Shown piece after piece: positions 24,301-36,840 of a stretch of 64,000 nt of DNA. The position numbers were made by a program, and so were the translations under genes. This stretch comes from Antedon mediterranea (lineage: Eukaryota > Echinodermata > Crinoidea > Comatulida > Antedonidae): positions 21,114,101-21,178,100 of the forward strand of contig NC_092677.1 of the NCBI RefSeq assembly GCF_964355755.1, read 5' to 3'. Under the pieces are notes generated by a model, which saw nothing but the letters and a program-made list of their open reading frames with translations, made no database searches and was not told the origin of the DNA. How positions within the stretch are numbered: position 1 is the first letter of the stretch; each line of letters opens with the position of its first letter.

Positions 24301-27300
24301 ATCGTATTTAAAAACGTTTTAGACCATTTTGAGCATTTCGAAAAAACTTTTTCACACAAAACATCAAAGTGTACAAAATAGCTTCAAATCGCATTTTGAG
24401 ACGTTTTAGACAATTTTGTGATTTTCGAAAAAACTTATTTACATAAAAACACCAAAGTGCTTAGAAAAGCTTCAAATAGCATTTGGAGACGTTTTAAACC
24501 ATTTTGTTCATTTCGATGAAACTTGGTTACACAAAAACATCAAAGTGCACAAAAGTATTTAAAAACGTTTTAGACCATTTTGAGCATTCCGTCAAAACTT
24601 TTTCAAACAAAACATCAAAGTGTACAGAATAGCTTTAAATCGCATTTGGAGACGTTTTAGACCATTTTGTATTTTTCGAAAAAACTTGTTAACATAAAAA
24701 CACAAAAGAGCTTCAAATCGCATTTGGAGACGTTTTAGACCCTTTTGTGCATTTCGATGAAACTTGGTTACACAAAAACATCAAAGTGCTTAAAATCACA
24801 TTAGAAACCGTTTTAGACCATTTTGAGCATTTCGTTAAAACTTTTCACACAAAAACATCAAAGTCCACAAAATAGCTTAATATCGTATTTAAAAACGTTT
24901 TAGACCATTTTGAGCATTTCGAAAAAACTTTTTCACACAAAACATCAAAGTTTACAAAATAGCTTCAAATCGCATTTGGAGACGTTTTAGACCATTTTGT
25001 GATTTTCGAAAAAACTTGTTAACATAAAAACACCAAAGTGCTCAGAAAAGCTTCAAATCGCATTTGGAGACGTTTTAAACCATTTTGTTCATTTCGATGA
25101 AACTTGGTTACACAAAAACATCAAAGAGCACAAAAGTATTTAAAAACGTTTTAGACCATTTTGAGCATTCCGACAAAACTTTTTCACACAAAACATCAAA
25201 GTGTACAGAATAGCTTTAAATCGCATTTGGAGACGTTTTAACCCATTTTGAGCATTTCGATAAAATTTTACACACAAAAACATCAAAGTGCACAAAATAG
25301 CTTAATATGGTATTTAAAAACGTTTTAGACCATTTTGAGCATTTCAACAAAACTTTTTCTCACAAAACATCAAAGTGTACAGAATAGCTTCAAATCGCAT
25401 TTGGGGACGTTTTAGACCATTTTGTGCATTTCGATGAAACTTGGTTACACAAAAACATCAAAGTGCTTAAAATCACATTTTGAGCATTTCGTTAAAACTT
25501 TTCACACAAAAACATCAAAGTCCACAAAATAGCTTAATATCGTATTTAAAAACGTTTTAGACCATTTTGAGCATTTCGAAAAAACTTTTCCACACAAAAC
25601 ATCAAAGTTTACAAAATAGCTTCAAATCGCATTTGGAGACGTTTTAGACCATTTTGTGATTTTCGTAAAAACTTGTTAACATAAAAACACCAAAGTGCTT
25701 AGAAAAGCTTCAAATCGCATTTGGAGACGTTTTAGACCATTTTGTGCATTTCGATGAAACTTGGTTACACAAAAACATCAAAGTGCTTAAAATCACATTT
25801 TGAACATTTCGTTAAAAGTTTTCACACAAAAACATCAAAGAGTAAAAAATAGCTTAATATCGTATTTAAAAACGTTTTAGACCATTTTGAGCATTTCGAA
25901 AAAACTTTTCCACACAAAACATCAAAGTTTACAAAATAGCTTCAAATCGCATTTGGAGACGTTTTAGACCATTTTGTGATTTTCGAAAAAACTTGTTAAC
26001 ATAAAAACACCAAAGTGCTCAGAATACCTTCAAATCGCATTTGGAGACGTTTTAGACAATTTTGTGATTTTCGAAAAAACTTGTTAACATAAAAACACCA
26101 AAGTGCTCAGAAAAGCTTCAAATCGCATTTGGAGACGTTTTAAACCATTTTGTTCATTTCGATGAAACTTGGTTACACAAAAACATCAAAGAGCACAAAA
26201 GTATTTAAAAACGTTTTAGACCATTTTGAGCATTCCGACAAAACTTTTTCACACAAAACATCAAAGTGTACAGAATAGCTTTAAATCGCATTTGGAGACG
26301 TTTTAGACCATTTTGTAGTTTTCGAAAAAACTTGTTAACATAAAAACACAAAAGAGCTTCAAATCGCATTTGGAGACGTTTTAGACCCTTTTGTGCATTT
26401 CGATGAAACTTGGTTACACAAAAACATCAAAGTGCTTAAAATCACATTAGAAACCGTTTTAAACCATTTTGAGCATTTCGTTAAAACTTTTCACACAAAA
26501 ACATCAAAGTCCACAAAATAGCTTAATATCGTATTTAAAAACGTTTTAGACAATTTTGAGCATTTCGAAAAAACTTTTTCACACAAAACATCAAAGTTTA
26601 CAAAATAGCTTCAAATCGCATTTGGAGACGTTTTAGACCATTTTGTGATTTTCGAAAAAACTTGTTAACATAAAAACACCAAAGTGCTCAGAATACCTTC
26701 AAATCGCATTTTGAGACGTTTTAGACCATTTTGTTCATTTCGATGAAACAAAAACACAAAAACATCAAATTGCACAAAATGGCTTAATATGATATGGGAA
26801 AACGTTTTAGACCATTTTGAACATTTCGTTAAAAGTTTTCACACAAAAACATCAAAGTCCACAAAATAGCTTAATATCGTATTTAAAAACGTTTTAGACC
26901 ATTTTGAGCATTTCGAAAAAACTTTTCCACACAAAACATCAAAGTTTACAAAATAGCTTCAAATCGCATTTGGAGACGTTTTAGACCATTTTGTGATTTT
27001 CGAAAAAACTTGTTAACATAAAAACACAAAAGTGCTCAGAATACCTTCAAATCGCATTTGGAGACGTTTTAGACCATTTTGTGATTTTCGAAAAAACTTG
27101 TTTACATAAAAACACCAAAGTGCTTAGAAAAGCTTCAAATCGCATTTGGAGACGTTTTAAACCATTTTGTTCATTTCGATGAAACTTGGTTACACAAAAA
27201 CATCAAAGAGCACAAAAGTATTTAAAAACGTTTTAGACCATTTTGTGCATTCCGACAAAACTTTTTCACACAAAACATCAAAGTGTACAGAATAGCTTTA

Positions 27301-28463
27301 AATCGCATTTGGAGACGTTTTAGACCATTTTGTAGTTTTCGAAAAAACTTGTTAACATAAAAACACCAAAGAGCTTCAAATCGCATTTGGAGACGTTTTA
27401 GACCCTTTTGTGCATTTCGATGAAACTTGGTTACACAAAAACATCAAAGTGCTTAAAATCACATTAGAAACCGTTTTAGACCATTTTGAGCATTTCGTTA
27501 AAACTTTTCACACAAAAACATCAAAGTCCACAAAATAGCTTAATATCGTATTTAAAAACGTTTTAGACCATTTTGAGCATTTCGAAAAAACTTTTTCACA
27601 CAAAACATCAAAGTTTACAAAATAGCTTCAAATCGCATTTGGAGACGTTTTAGACCATTTTGTGATTTTCGAAAAAACTTGTTAACATAAAAACACCAAA
27701 GTGCTCAGAATACCTTCAAATCGCATTTGGAGACGTTTTAGACCATTTTGTGATTTTCGAAAAAACTTAACATAAAAACACCAAAGTGCTCAGAATACCT
27801 TCAAATCGCATTTGGAGACGTTTTAGATCATTTTGTGATTTTCGAAAAAACTTGTTAACATAAAAACACCAAAGTGCTCAGAATACCTTCAAATCGTATT
27901 TTGAGACGTTTTAGAAAATGTTGTGATTTTCGAAAAAACTTGTTAACATAAAAACACCAAAGTGCTTAGAAAAGCTTCAAATCGCATTTGGATACGTTTT
28001 AGACGATTTTGTTCATTTCGATGAAACTTGGTTACACAAAAACATCAAAGAGCACAAAAGAGCTTAATATCGTATTTAAAAACGTTTTATACCATTTTGA
28101 GCATTTCGAAAAAACTTTTTCACACAAAACATCAAAGTTTACAAAATAGCTTCAAATCGCATTTGGAGACGTTTTAGACCATTTTGTGATTTTCGAAAAA
28201 ACTTGTTAACATAAAAACACCAAAGTGCTCAGAATACCTTCAAATCGCATTTTGAGACGTTTTAGACCATTTTGTGATTTTCGAAAAAACTTAACATAAA
28301 AACACCAAAGTGCTCAGAATACCTTCAAATCGCATTTGGAGACGTTTTAGATCATTTTGTGATTTTCGAAAAAACTTGTTAACATAAAAACACCAAAGTG
28401 CTCAGAATACCTTCAAATCGTATTTTGAGACGTTTTAGAAAATTTTGTGATTTTCGAAAAAAC

Positions 28464-28473
28464 TTGTTAACAT
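28464..28473 (+). repeat. Target-site duplication, low-coordinate side of the retrotransposon
   Basis: TTGTTAACAT also occurs at 29120-29129. In the uninterrupted satellite it occurs once, within CTTGTTAACATAAAAACACC. The leading T's on the far side merge with a T run, so the duplication is 9 or 10 bp. Confidence 0.88.
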
Positions 28474-28482
28474 CTCTCTCTC
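28474..28482 (-). repeat. Simple-repeat 3' tail of the retrotransposon (GA)n
   Basis: CTCTCTCTC on the plus strand reads GAGAGAGAG at the 3' end of the element, directly against the target duplication. This takes the place of a poly-A tail, as in RTE-like elements that end in short microsatellites. Confidence 0.75.
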
Positions 28483-29119
28483 GAAGTGCCATATCATGAG
28501 ACTTTGGCGATCATGTTGTGCCACAATTCTCTGTCTATTGCCATATTCAGCAACTCCACTTCTTTGGTATTCTCGCCTCTATTCCGAATCCATTCAGCTA
28601 TGCTGGCCAACCAAGTGACTCTTTTCCTCCCCCTGCTCCTTCTTCCTTCTATTTTCCCCGGTAATGCCAAGTTCTCCAGACCTCCCTTCCTCAACACATG
28701 TCCCATGAATCTCATCTGTCTAATCCTAATACCCTTCAGTAGTTTCCTGCATACTCCAGCTCTTATCAATACATCTTCATTACTAACTCTATCTGTCCAT
28801 GGAATTCTCATCATTCTCCTTAGAAACCACATCTCACAGCTTTCCAATCTTTTTCTGAGGTCAGTTGTGATTGACCAGGCTTCACTTCCATACATCAGCA
28901 CAGGATAGATGTAGCAGTTTAATACACGCAACCTGGTTTCCATACTCATCGCACAGTTCTTCAAGATATTCTCCATTTCTCCAAATGCGGATTTCGCAAG
29001 GACTATCCTTCTCTTTATCTCCGTTACACACCTGGCATCATCTGTTATTTTGCTCCCAAGATAGTTAAAAGAGGACACCTGCTGAATTAACTGGTCTCCT
29101 GCTTTTTTTTTTTTTTTTT
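28474..29119 (-). mobile_element. 5'-truncated RTE-like non-LTR retrotransposon, 3' fragment
   Basis: A 646-bp block on the minus strand replaces nothing: the satellite resumes in register, and insert plus duplication (656 bp) equals the shift in A/B offset (20327 to 20983). It contains the C-terminal end of a reverse transcriptase, a very short 3' UTR (20 nt) and a 3' terminus of repeated GA. Short 3' UTRs and simple-repeat 3' tails fit RTE-type elements. Flanking 10-bp direct repeats fit target-primed reverse transcription. At the 5' junction (high coordinates) lies a run of 19 A on the element's strand. The clade assignment rests on protein motifs only; another non-LTR clade with a similar C-terminus is possible. 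Confidence 0.88.
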
Positions 29120-29121
29120 TT
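29103..29121 (-). repeat. 19-nt A run at the 5' junction of the retrotransposon
   Basis: Nineteen T on the plus strand (A on the element strand) separate the target duplication from the first recognisable coding sequence. It lies at the truncated 5' end, not at the 3' end. It could be non-templated addition, template switching to a poly-A, or slippage of a shorter A run. Confidence 0.85.
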
Positions 29122-29129
29122 GTTAACAT
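29120..29129 (+). repeat. Target-site duplication, high-coordinate side of the retrotransposon
   Basis: TTGTTAACAT repeats 28464-28473. The first two T's overlap the T run, so the exact edge is ambiguous by one or two bases. The satellite continues normally with AAAAACACCAAAGTGC. Confidence 0.88.
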
Positions 29130-32100
29130 AAAAACACCAAAGTGCTTAGAAAAGCTTCAAATCGCATTTGGAGACGTTTTAGACAATTTTGTTCATTTCG
29201 ATGAAACTTGGTTACACAAAAACATCAAAGAGCACAAAAGAGCTTAATATCGTATTTAAAAACGTTTTATACCATTTTGAGCATTTCGAAAAAACTTTTT
29301 CACACAAAACATCAAAGTTTACAAAATAGCTTCAAATCGCATTTGGAGACGTTTTAGACCATTTTGTAGTTTTCGAAAAAACTTGTTAACATAAAAACAC
29401 AAAAGTGCTTAGAAAAGCTTCAAATCGCATTTGGAGACGTTTTAGACCATTTTGTTCATTTCGATGAAACTTGGTTACACAAAAACATCAAAGAGCACAA
29501 AAGTATTTTAAAACGTTTTAGACCATTTTGAGCATTCCGACAAAACTTTTTCACACAAAACATCAAAGTGTACAGAATAGCTTTAAATCGCATTTGGAGA
29601 CGTTTTAGACCATTTTGTAGTTTTCGAAAAAACTTGTTAACATAAAAACACAAAAGAGCTTCAAATCGCATTTGGAGACGTTTTAGACCCTTTTGTGCAT
29701 TTCGATGAAACTTGGTTACACAAAAACATCAAAGTGCTTAAAATCACATTAGAAACCGTTTTAGACCATTTTGAGCATTTCGTTAAAACTTTTCACAAAA
29801 AAACATCAAAGTCCACAAAATAGCTTAATATCGTATTTAAAAACGTTTTAGACCATTTTGAGCATTTCGAAAAAACTTTTTCACACAAAACATCAAAGTT
29901 TACAAAATAGCTTCAAATCGCATTTGGAGACGTTTTAGATCATTTTGTGATTTTCGAAAAAACTTGTTAACATAAAAACACCAAAGTGCTCAGAATACCT
30001 TCAAATCGCATTTTGAGACGTTTTAGACCATTTTGTGATTTTCGAAAAAACTTAACATAAAAACACCAAAGTGCTCAGAATACCTTCAAATCGCATTTGG
30101 AGACGTTTTAGATCATTTTGTGATTTTCGAAAAAACTTGTTAACATAAAAACACCAAAGTGCTCAGATTACCTTCAAATCGTATTTTGAGACGTTTTAGA
30201 CAATTTTGTGATTTTCGAAAAAACTTGTTAACATAAAAACACCAAAGTGCTTAGAAAAGCTTCAAATCGCATTTGGAGACGTTTTAGACCATTTTGTGCA
30301 TTTCGATGAAACTTGGTTACACAAAAACATCAAAGTGCTTAAAATCACATTTTGAGCATTTCGTTAAAACTTTTCACACAAAAACATCAAAGAGCAAAAA
30401 TAGCTTAATATCGTATTTAAAAACGTTTTAGACCATTTTGAGCATTTCGACAAAACTTTTTCACACAAAACATCTAAGTGTACAGAATAGCTTTAAATCG
30501 TATTTGGAGACGTTTTAGACCATTTTGATCATTTCGATGAAACAAAAACACAAAAACATCAAATTGCACAAAATGGCTTAATATGATATGGGAAAACGTT
30601 TTAGACCATTTTGAACATTTCGTTAAAACTTTTCACACAAAAACATCAAAGTCCACAAAATAGCTTAATATCGTATTTAAAAACGTTTTAGACCATTTTG
30701 AGCATTTCGAAAAAACTTTTTCACACAAAACATCAAAGTGTACAAAATAGCTTCAAATCGCATTTGGAGACGTTTTAGACAATTTTGTGATTTTCGAAAA
30801 AACTTGTTTACATAAAAACACCAAAGTGCTAAGAATAGCTTCCAATCGCATTTGGAGACGTTTTAGACCCTTTTGTGCATTTCGATGAAACTTGGTTACA
30901 CAAAAACATCAAAGTGCTTAAAATCACATTAGAAACCGTTTTAGACCATTTTGAGCATTTCGTTAAAATTTTTCACAGAAAAACATCAAAGAGCAAAAAA
31001 TAGCTTAATATCGTATTTAAAAACGTTTTAGACCATTTTGAGCATTTCGACAAAACTTGTTCACACAAAACATCAAAGTGTACAGAATAGCTTCAAATCG
31101 CATTTGGAGACGTTTTAAACCATTTTGAGCATTTCGATAAAATTTTACACACAAAAACATCAAAGTGCACAAAATAGCTTAATATGGTATTTAAAAACGT
31201 TTTAGACCATTTTGAGCATTTCAAAAAAACTTTTTCTCACAAAACATCAAAGTGTACAGAATAGCTTCAAATCGCATTTGGAGACGTTTTAGACAATTTT
31301 GTGCATTTCGATGAAACTTGGTTACACAAAAACATTAAAGTGCTTAAAATCACATTTTGAGCATTTCGTTAAAACTTTTCACACAAAAACATCAAAGTCC
31401 ACAAAATAGCTTAATATCGTATTTAAAAACGTTTTAGACCATTTTGAGCATTTCGAAAAAACTTTTTCACACAAAACATCAAAGTTTACAAAATAGCTTC
31501 AAATCGCATTTGGAGACGTTTTAGACCATTTTGTGATTTTCGAAAAAACTTGTTAATATAAAAACACCAAAGTGCTCAGAATACCTTCAAATCGCATTTT
31601 GAGACGTTTTAGACCATTTTGTGATTTTCGAAAAAACTTGTTAACATAAAAACACCAAAGTGCTTAGAAAAGCTTCAAATCGCATTTGGAGACGTTTTAG
31701 ACCATGTTGTGCATTTCGATGAAACTTGGTTACACAAAAACATCAAAGAGCACAAAAGAGCTTAATATCGTATTTAAAAACGTTTTAGACCATTTTGAGC
31801 ATTTCGACAAAACTTTTTCACACAAAACATCAAAGTGTACAGAATAGCTTTAAATCGCATTTGGAGACGTTTTAGACCATTTTGTAGTTTTCGAAAAAAC
31901 TTGTTAACATAAAAACACAAAAGAGCTTCAAATCGCATTTGGAGACGTTTTAGACCCTTTTGTGCATTTCGATGAAACTTGGTTACACAAAAACATCAAA
32001 GTGCTTAAAATCACATTAGAAACCGTTTTAGACCATTTTGAGCATTTCGTTAAAACTTTTCACACAAAAACATCAAAGTCCACAAAATAGCTTAATATCG

Positions 32101-32789
32101 TATTTAAAAACGTTTTAGACCATTTTGAGCATTTCGAAAAAACTTTTTCACACAAAACATCAAAGTTTACAAAATAGCTTCAAATCGCATTTGGAGACGT
32201 TTTAGACCATTTTGTGCTTTTCGAAAAAACTTGTTAACATAAAAACACCAAAGTGCTCAGAATACCTTCAAATCGCATTTTGAGACGTTTTAGACCATTT
32301 TGTGATTTTCGAAAAAACTTAACATAAAAACACCAAAGTGCTCAGAATACCTTCAAATCGCATTTGGAGACGTTTTAGACCATTTTGTGATTTTCGAAAA
32401 AACTTGTTAACATAAAAACACCAAAGGGCTCAGAATACCTTCAAATCGCATTTGGAGACGTTTTAGACCATTTTGTGATTTTCGAAAAAACTTGTTAACA
32501 TAAAAACACCAAAGTGCTCAGAATACCTTCAAATCGCATTTTGAGACGTTTTAGACCATTTTGTGATTTTCGAAAAAACTTGTTAAAACATAAAAACACC
32601 AAAGTGCTTAGAAAAGCTTCAAATCGCATTTGGAGACGTTTTAGACCATTTTGTTCATTTCGATGAAACTTGGTTACACAAAAACATCAAAGAGCATAAA
32701 AGAGCTTAATATCGTATTTAAAAACGTTTTAGACCATTTTGAGCATTTCGACAAAACTTTTTCACACAAAACATCAAAGTGTACAGAAT

Positions 32790-35700
32790 AGCTCTAAATC
32801 GCATTTGGAGACGTTTTAGACCATTTTGTAGTTTTCGAAAAAACTTGTTAACATAAAAACACAAAAGAGCTAAGAATAGCTTCAAATCGCATTTGGAGAC
32901 GTTTTAGACCCTTTTGTGCATTTCGATGAAACTTGGTTACACAAAAACATCAAAGTGCTTAAAATCACATTAGAAACCGTTTTAGACCATTTTGAGCATT
33001 TCGTTAAAACTTTTCACACAAAAACATCAAAGTCCACAAAATAGCTTAATATTGTATTTAAAAACGTTTTAGACCATTTTGAGCATTTCGAAAAAACTTT
33101 TTCACACAAAACATCAAAGTTTACAAAATAGCTTCAAATCGCATTTGGAGACGTTTTAGACCATTTTGTGATTTTCGAAAAAACTTGTTAACATAAAAAC
33201 ACCAAAGTGCTCAGAATACCTTCACATCGCATTTTGAGACGTTTTAGACCATTTTGTGATTTTCGAAAAAACTTGTTAATATAAAAACACCAAAGTGCTT
33301 AGAAAGCTTCAAATCGCATTTGGAGACGTTTTAGACCATTTTGAGCATTTCGATAAAATTTTACACACAAAAACATCAAAGTGCACAAAATAGCTTAATA
33401 TGGTATTTAAAAACGTTTTAGACCATTTTGAGCATTTCGACAAAACTTTTTCTCACAAAACATCAAAGTGCTTTCAAGCATTTCGTTAAAACCTTTCACA
33501 CAAAAACATCAAAGAGCAAAAAATAGTTAATATCGTATTTAAAAACGTTTTAGACCATTTTGAGCATTTCGACAAAACTTTTTCACACAAAACATAAAAG
33601 TGTACAGAATAGCTTTAAATCGCATTTCGAGACGTTTTAGACCATTTTGTGATTTTCGAAAAAACTTGTTAACATAAAAACACCAAAGTGCTTAGAAAAG
33701 TTTCAAATCGCATTTGGAGACGTTTTAGACCATTTTGTTCATTTCGATGAAACTTGGTTACACAAAAACATCAAATTGCACAAAATGGCTTAATATGGTA
33801 TGGGAAAACGTTTTAAACCATTTTGAACATTTCGACAAAACTTTTTCACACAAAACATCAAAGTGTACAGAATAGCTTTAAATCGCATTTGGAAACGTTT
33901 TAGACCATTTTGTAGTTTTCGAAAAAACTTGTTAACATAAAAACACAAAAGAGCTTCAAATCGCATTTGGAGACGTTTTAGACCCTTTTGTGCATTTCGA
34001 TGAAACTTGGTTACACAAAAACATCAAAGTGCTTAAAATCACATTAGAAACCGTTTTAGACCATTTTGAGCATTTCGTTAAAACTTTTCACACAAAAACA
34101 TCAAAGTCCACAAAATAGCTTAATATCGTATTTAAAAAAGTTTTAGACCATTTTGAGCATTTCGAAAAAACTTTTTCACACAAAACATCAAAGTGTACAG
34201 AATAGCTCTTAATCGCATTTGGAGACGTTTTAGACCATTTTGTAGTTTTCGAAGAAACTTGTTAACATAAAAACACAAAAGAGCTAAGAATAGCTTCAAA
34301 TCGCATTTGGAGACGTTTTAGACCCTTTTGTGCATTTCGATGAAACTTGGTTACACAAAAACATCAAAGTGCTTAAAATCACATTAGAAACCGTTTTAGA
34401 CCATTTTGAGCATTTCGTTAAAACTTTTCAATCAAAAACATCAAAGTCCACAAAATAGCTTAATATTGTATTTAAAAACGTTTTAGACCATTTTGAGCAT
34501 TTCGAAAAAACTTTTTCACACAAAACATCAAAGTTTACAAAATAGCTTCAAATCGCATTTGGAGACGTTTTAGACCATTTTGTGATTTTCGAAAAAACTT
34601 GTTAACATAAAAACACCAAAGTGCTCAGAATACCTTCACATCGCATTTTGAGACGTTTTAGACCATTTTGTGATTTTCGAAAAAACTTGTTAACATAAAA
34701 ACACCAAAGTGCTTAGAAAGCTTCAAATCGCATTTGGAGACGTTTTAGACCATTTTGAGCATTTCGATAAAATTTTACACACAAAAACATCAAAGTGCAC
34801 AAAATAGCTTAATATGGTATTTAAAAACGTTTTAGACCATTTTGAGCATTTCGACAAAACTTTTTCTCACAAAACATCAAAGTGTACAGAATAGCTTCAA
34901 ATCGCATTTGGAGACGTTTTAGACCATTTTCGTGCATTTCGATGAAACTTGGTTACACAAAAACATCAAAGTGCTTAAAATCACATTTTGAGCATTTCGT
35001 TAAAACTTTTCACACAAAAACATCAAAGAGCAAAAAATAGTTAATATCGTATTTAAAAACGTTTTAGACCATTTTGAGCATTTCGACAAAACTTTTTCAC
35101 ACAAAATATCAAAGTGTACAGAATAGCTTTAAATCGCATTTGGAGACGTTTTAGACCATTTTGTGATTTTCGAAAAAACTTGTTAACATAAAAACACCAA
35201 AGTGCTTAGAAAAGTTTCAAATCGCATTTGGAGACGTTTTAGACCATTTTGTTCATTTCGATGAAACTTGGTTACACAAAAACATCAAATTGCACAAAAT
35301 GGCTTAATATGGTATGGGAAAACGTTTTAGACCATTTTGAACATTTCGACAAAACTTTTTCACACAAAACATCAAAGTGTACAGAATAGCTTTAAATCGC
35401 ATTTGGAGACGTTTTAGACCATTTTGTAGTTTTCGAAAAAACTTGTTAACATAAAAACACAAAAGAGCTTCAAATCGCATTTGGAGACGTTTTAGACCCT
35501 TTTGTGCATTTCGATGAAACTTGGTTACACAAAAACATCAAAGTGCTTAAAATCACATTAGAAACCGTTTTAGACAATTTTGAGCATTTCGTTAAAACTT
35601 TTCACACAAAAACATCAAAGTCCACAAAATAGCTTAATATCGTATTTAAAAAAGTTTTAGACCATTTTGAGCATTTCGAAAAAACTTTTTCACACAAAAC

Positions 35701-36840
35701 ATCAAAGTGTACAGAATAGCTTTAAATCGCATTTGGAGACGTTTTAGACCATTTTGTAGTTTTCGAAAAAACTTGTTAACATAAAAACACAAAAGAGCTT
35801 CAAATCGCATTTGGAGACGTTTTAGACCCTTTTGTGCATTTCGATGAAACTTGGTTACACAAAAACATCAAAGTGCATAAAATCACATTAGAAACCGTTT
35901 TAGACCATTTTGAGCATTTCGTTAAAACTTTTCACACAAAAACATCAAAGTCCACAAAATAGCTTAATATTGTATTTAAAAACGTTTTAGACCATTTTGA
36001 GCATTTCGAAAAAACTTTTTCACACAAAACATCAAAGTTTACAAAATAGCTTCAAATCGCATTTGGAGACGTTTTAGACCATTTTGTGATTTTCGAAAAA
36101 ACTTGTTAACATAAAAACACCAAAGTGCTCAGAATACCTTCACATCGCATTTTGAGACGTTTTAGACCATTTTGTGATTTTCGAAAAAACTTGTTAACAT
36201 AAAAACACCAAAGTGCTTAGAAAGCTTCAAATCGCATTTGGAGACGTTTTAGACCATTTTGAGCATTTCGATAAAAATTTACACACAAAAACATCAAAGT
36301 GCACAAAATAGCTTAATATGGTATTTAAAAACGTTTTAGACCATTTTGAGCATTTCGACAAAACTTTTTCTCACAAAACATCAAAGTGTACAGAATAGCT
36401 TCAAATGGCATTTGGAGACGTTTTAGACCATTTTGTGCATTTTGATGAAACTTGGTTACACAAAAACATCAAAGTGCTTAAAATCACATTTTGAGCATTT
36501 CGTTAAAACTTTTCACACAAAAACATCAAAGAGCAAAAAATAGTTAATATCGTATTTAAAAACGTTTTAGACCATTTTGAGCATTTCGACAAAACTTTTT
36601 CACACAAAACATCAAAGTGTACAGAATAGCTTTAAATCGCATTTGGAGACGTTTTAGACCATTTTGTGATTTTCGAAAAAACTTGTTAACATAAAAACAC
36701 CAAAGTGCTTAGAAAAGTTTCAAATCGCATTTGGAGACGTTTTAGACCATTTTGTTCATTTCGATGAAACTTGGTTACACAAAAACATCAAATTGCACAA
36801 AATGGCTTAATATGGTATGGGAAAACGTTTTAGACCATTT
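32790..36840 (+). repeat. Higher-order repeat, 1.4-1.5-kb period, about 2.75 copies (copy B)
   Basis: The GAAAGCTTCAAATCGC junction occurs at 33302, 34716 and 36220, giving periods of 1414 and 1504. Copy A has only two occurrences (13261, 14764). The short first period is explained mainly by a deletion at about 33470. The extra unit shifts the A/B offset from 20041 to 21456, the sum of this period and one base. Confidence 0.87.

Larger units (their letters stand above)
4992..28463 (+). repeat. Satellite array, segment 2 (between the two insertions)
   Basis: This is a continuous head-to-tail array of the same monomer family with no gene. It holds the remainder of segmental copy A and the first part of copy B (from 20845). 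The offset between A and B is 20326-20327 after the MITE, and 20844 then 21371 before it. Short open frames on both strands reflect the 87-bp periodicity and carry no recognisable domain. Confidence 0.97.
28494..29129 (-). pseudogene. Reverse transcriptase C-terminal fragment (non-LTR retrotransposon ORF2-type)
   Basis: This is an open minus-strand frame of 211 codons. Residues 1-9 (MLT plus six K) come from the satellite target and the A run, so the apparent start codon is not native. From about residue 12 it is a typical post-catalytic region of animal non-LTR reverse transcriptases: FNYLGSKI (21-28), EIKRRI with AKSAF (37-49), CYIYPVLMYGSEAW (72-85), LESCEMWFLRRMMRIPW (95-111) and GHVLRKG (143-149), ending in TGA at 28494-28496. 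The endonuclease domain and the palm with its catalytic aspartates are missing; a full-length protein is typically around 1000 residues. There are no internal stops or frameshifts, which suggests a young insertion. It is almost certainly non-functional. Confidence 0.9.

Noticed and set aside
28486-29068. Plus-strand frames of 140 and 65 codons within the retrotransposon
   Set aside because: They are antisense shadows of the reverse-transcriptase fragment, which has clear family motifs on the minus strand.
29103-29121. Poly-A tail of a plus-strand processed gene or SINE
   Set aside because: The run is T on the plus strand and lies at the 5' side of the minus-strand coding fragment. The true 3' end is the GA repeat next to the stop codon.
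28474-29129. Functional reverse transcriptase gene
   Set aside because: Only the part after the catalytic core remains. The endonuclease and the catalytic aspartates are missing, and the ATG is contributed by satellite DNA.
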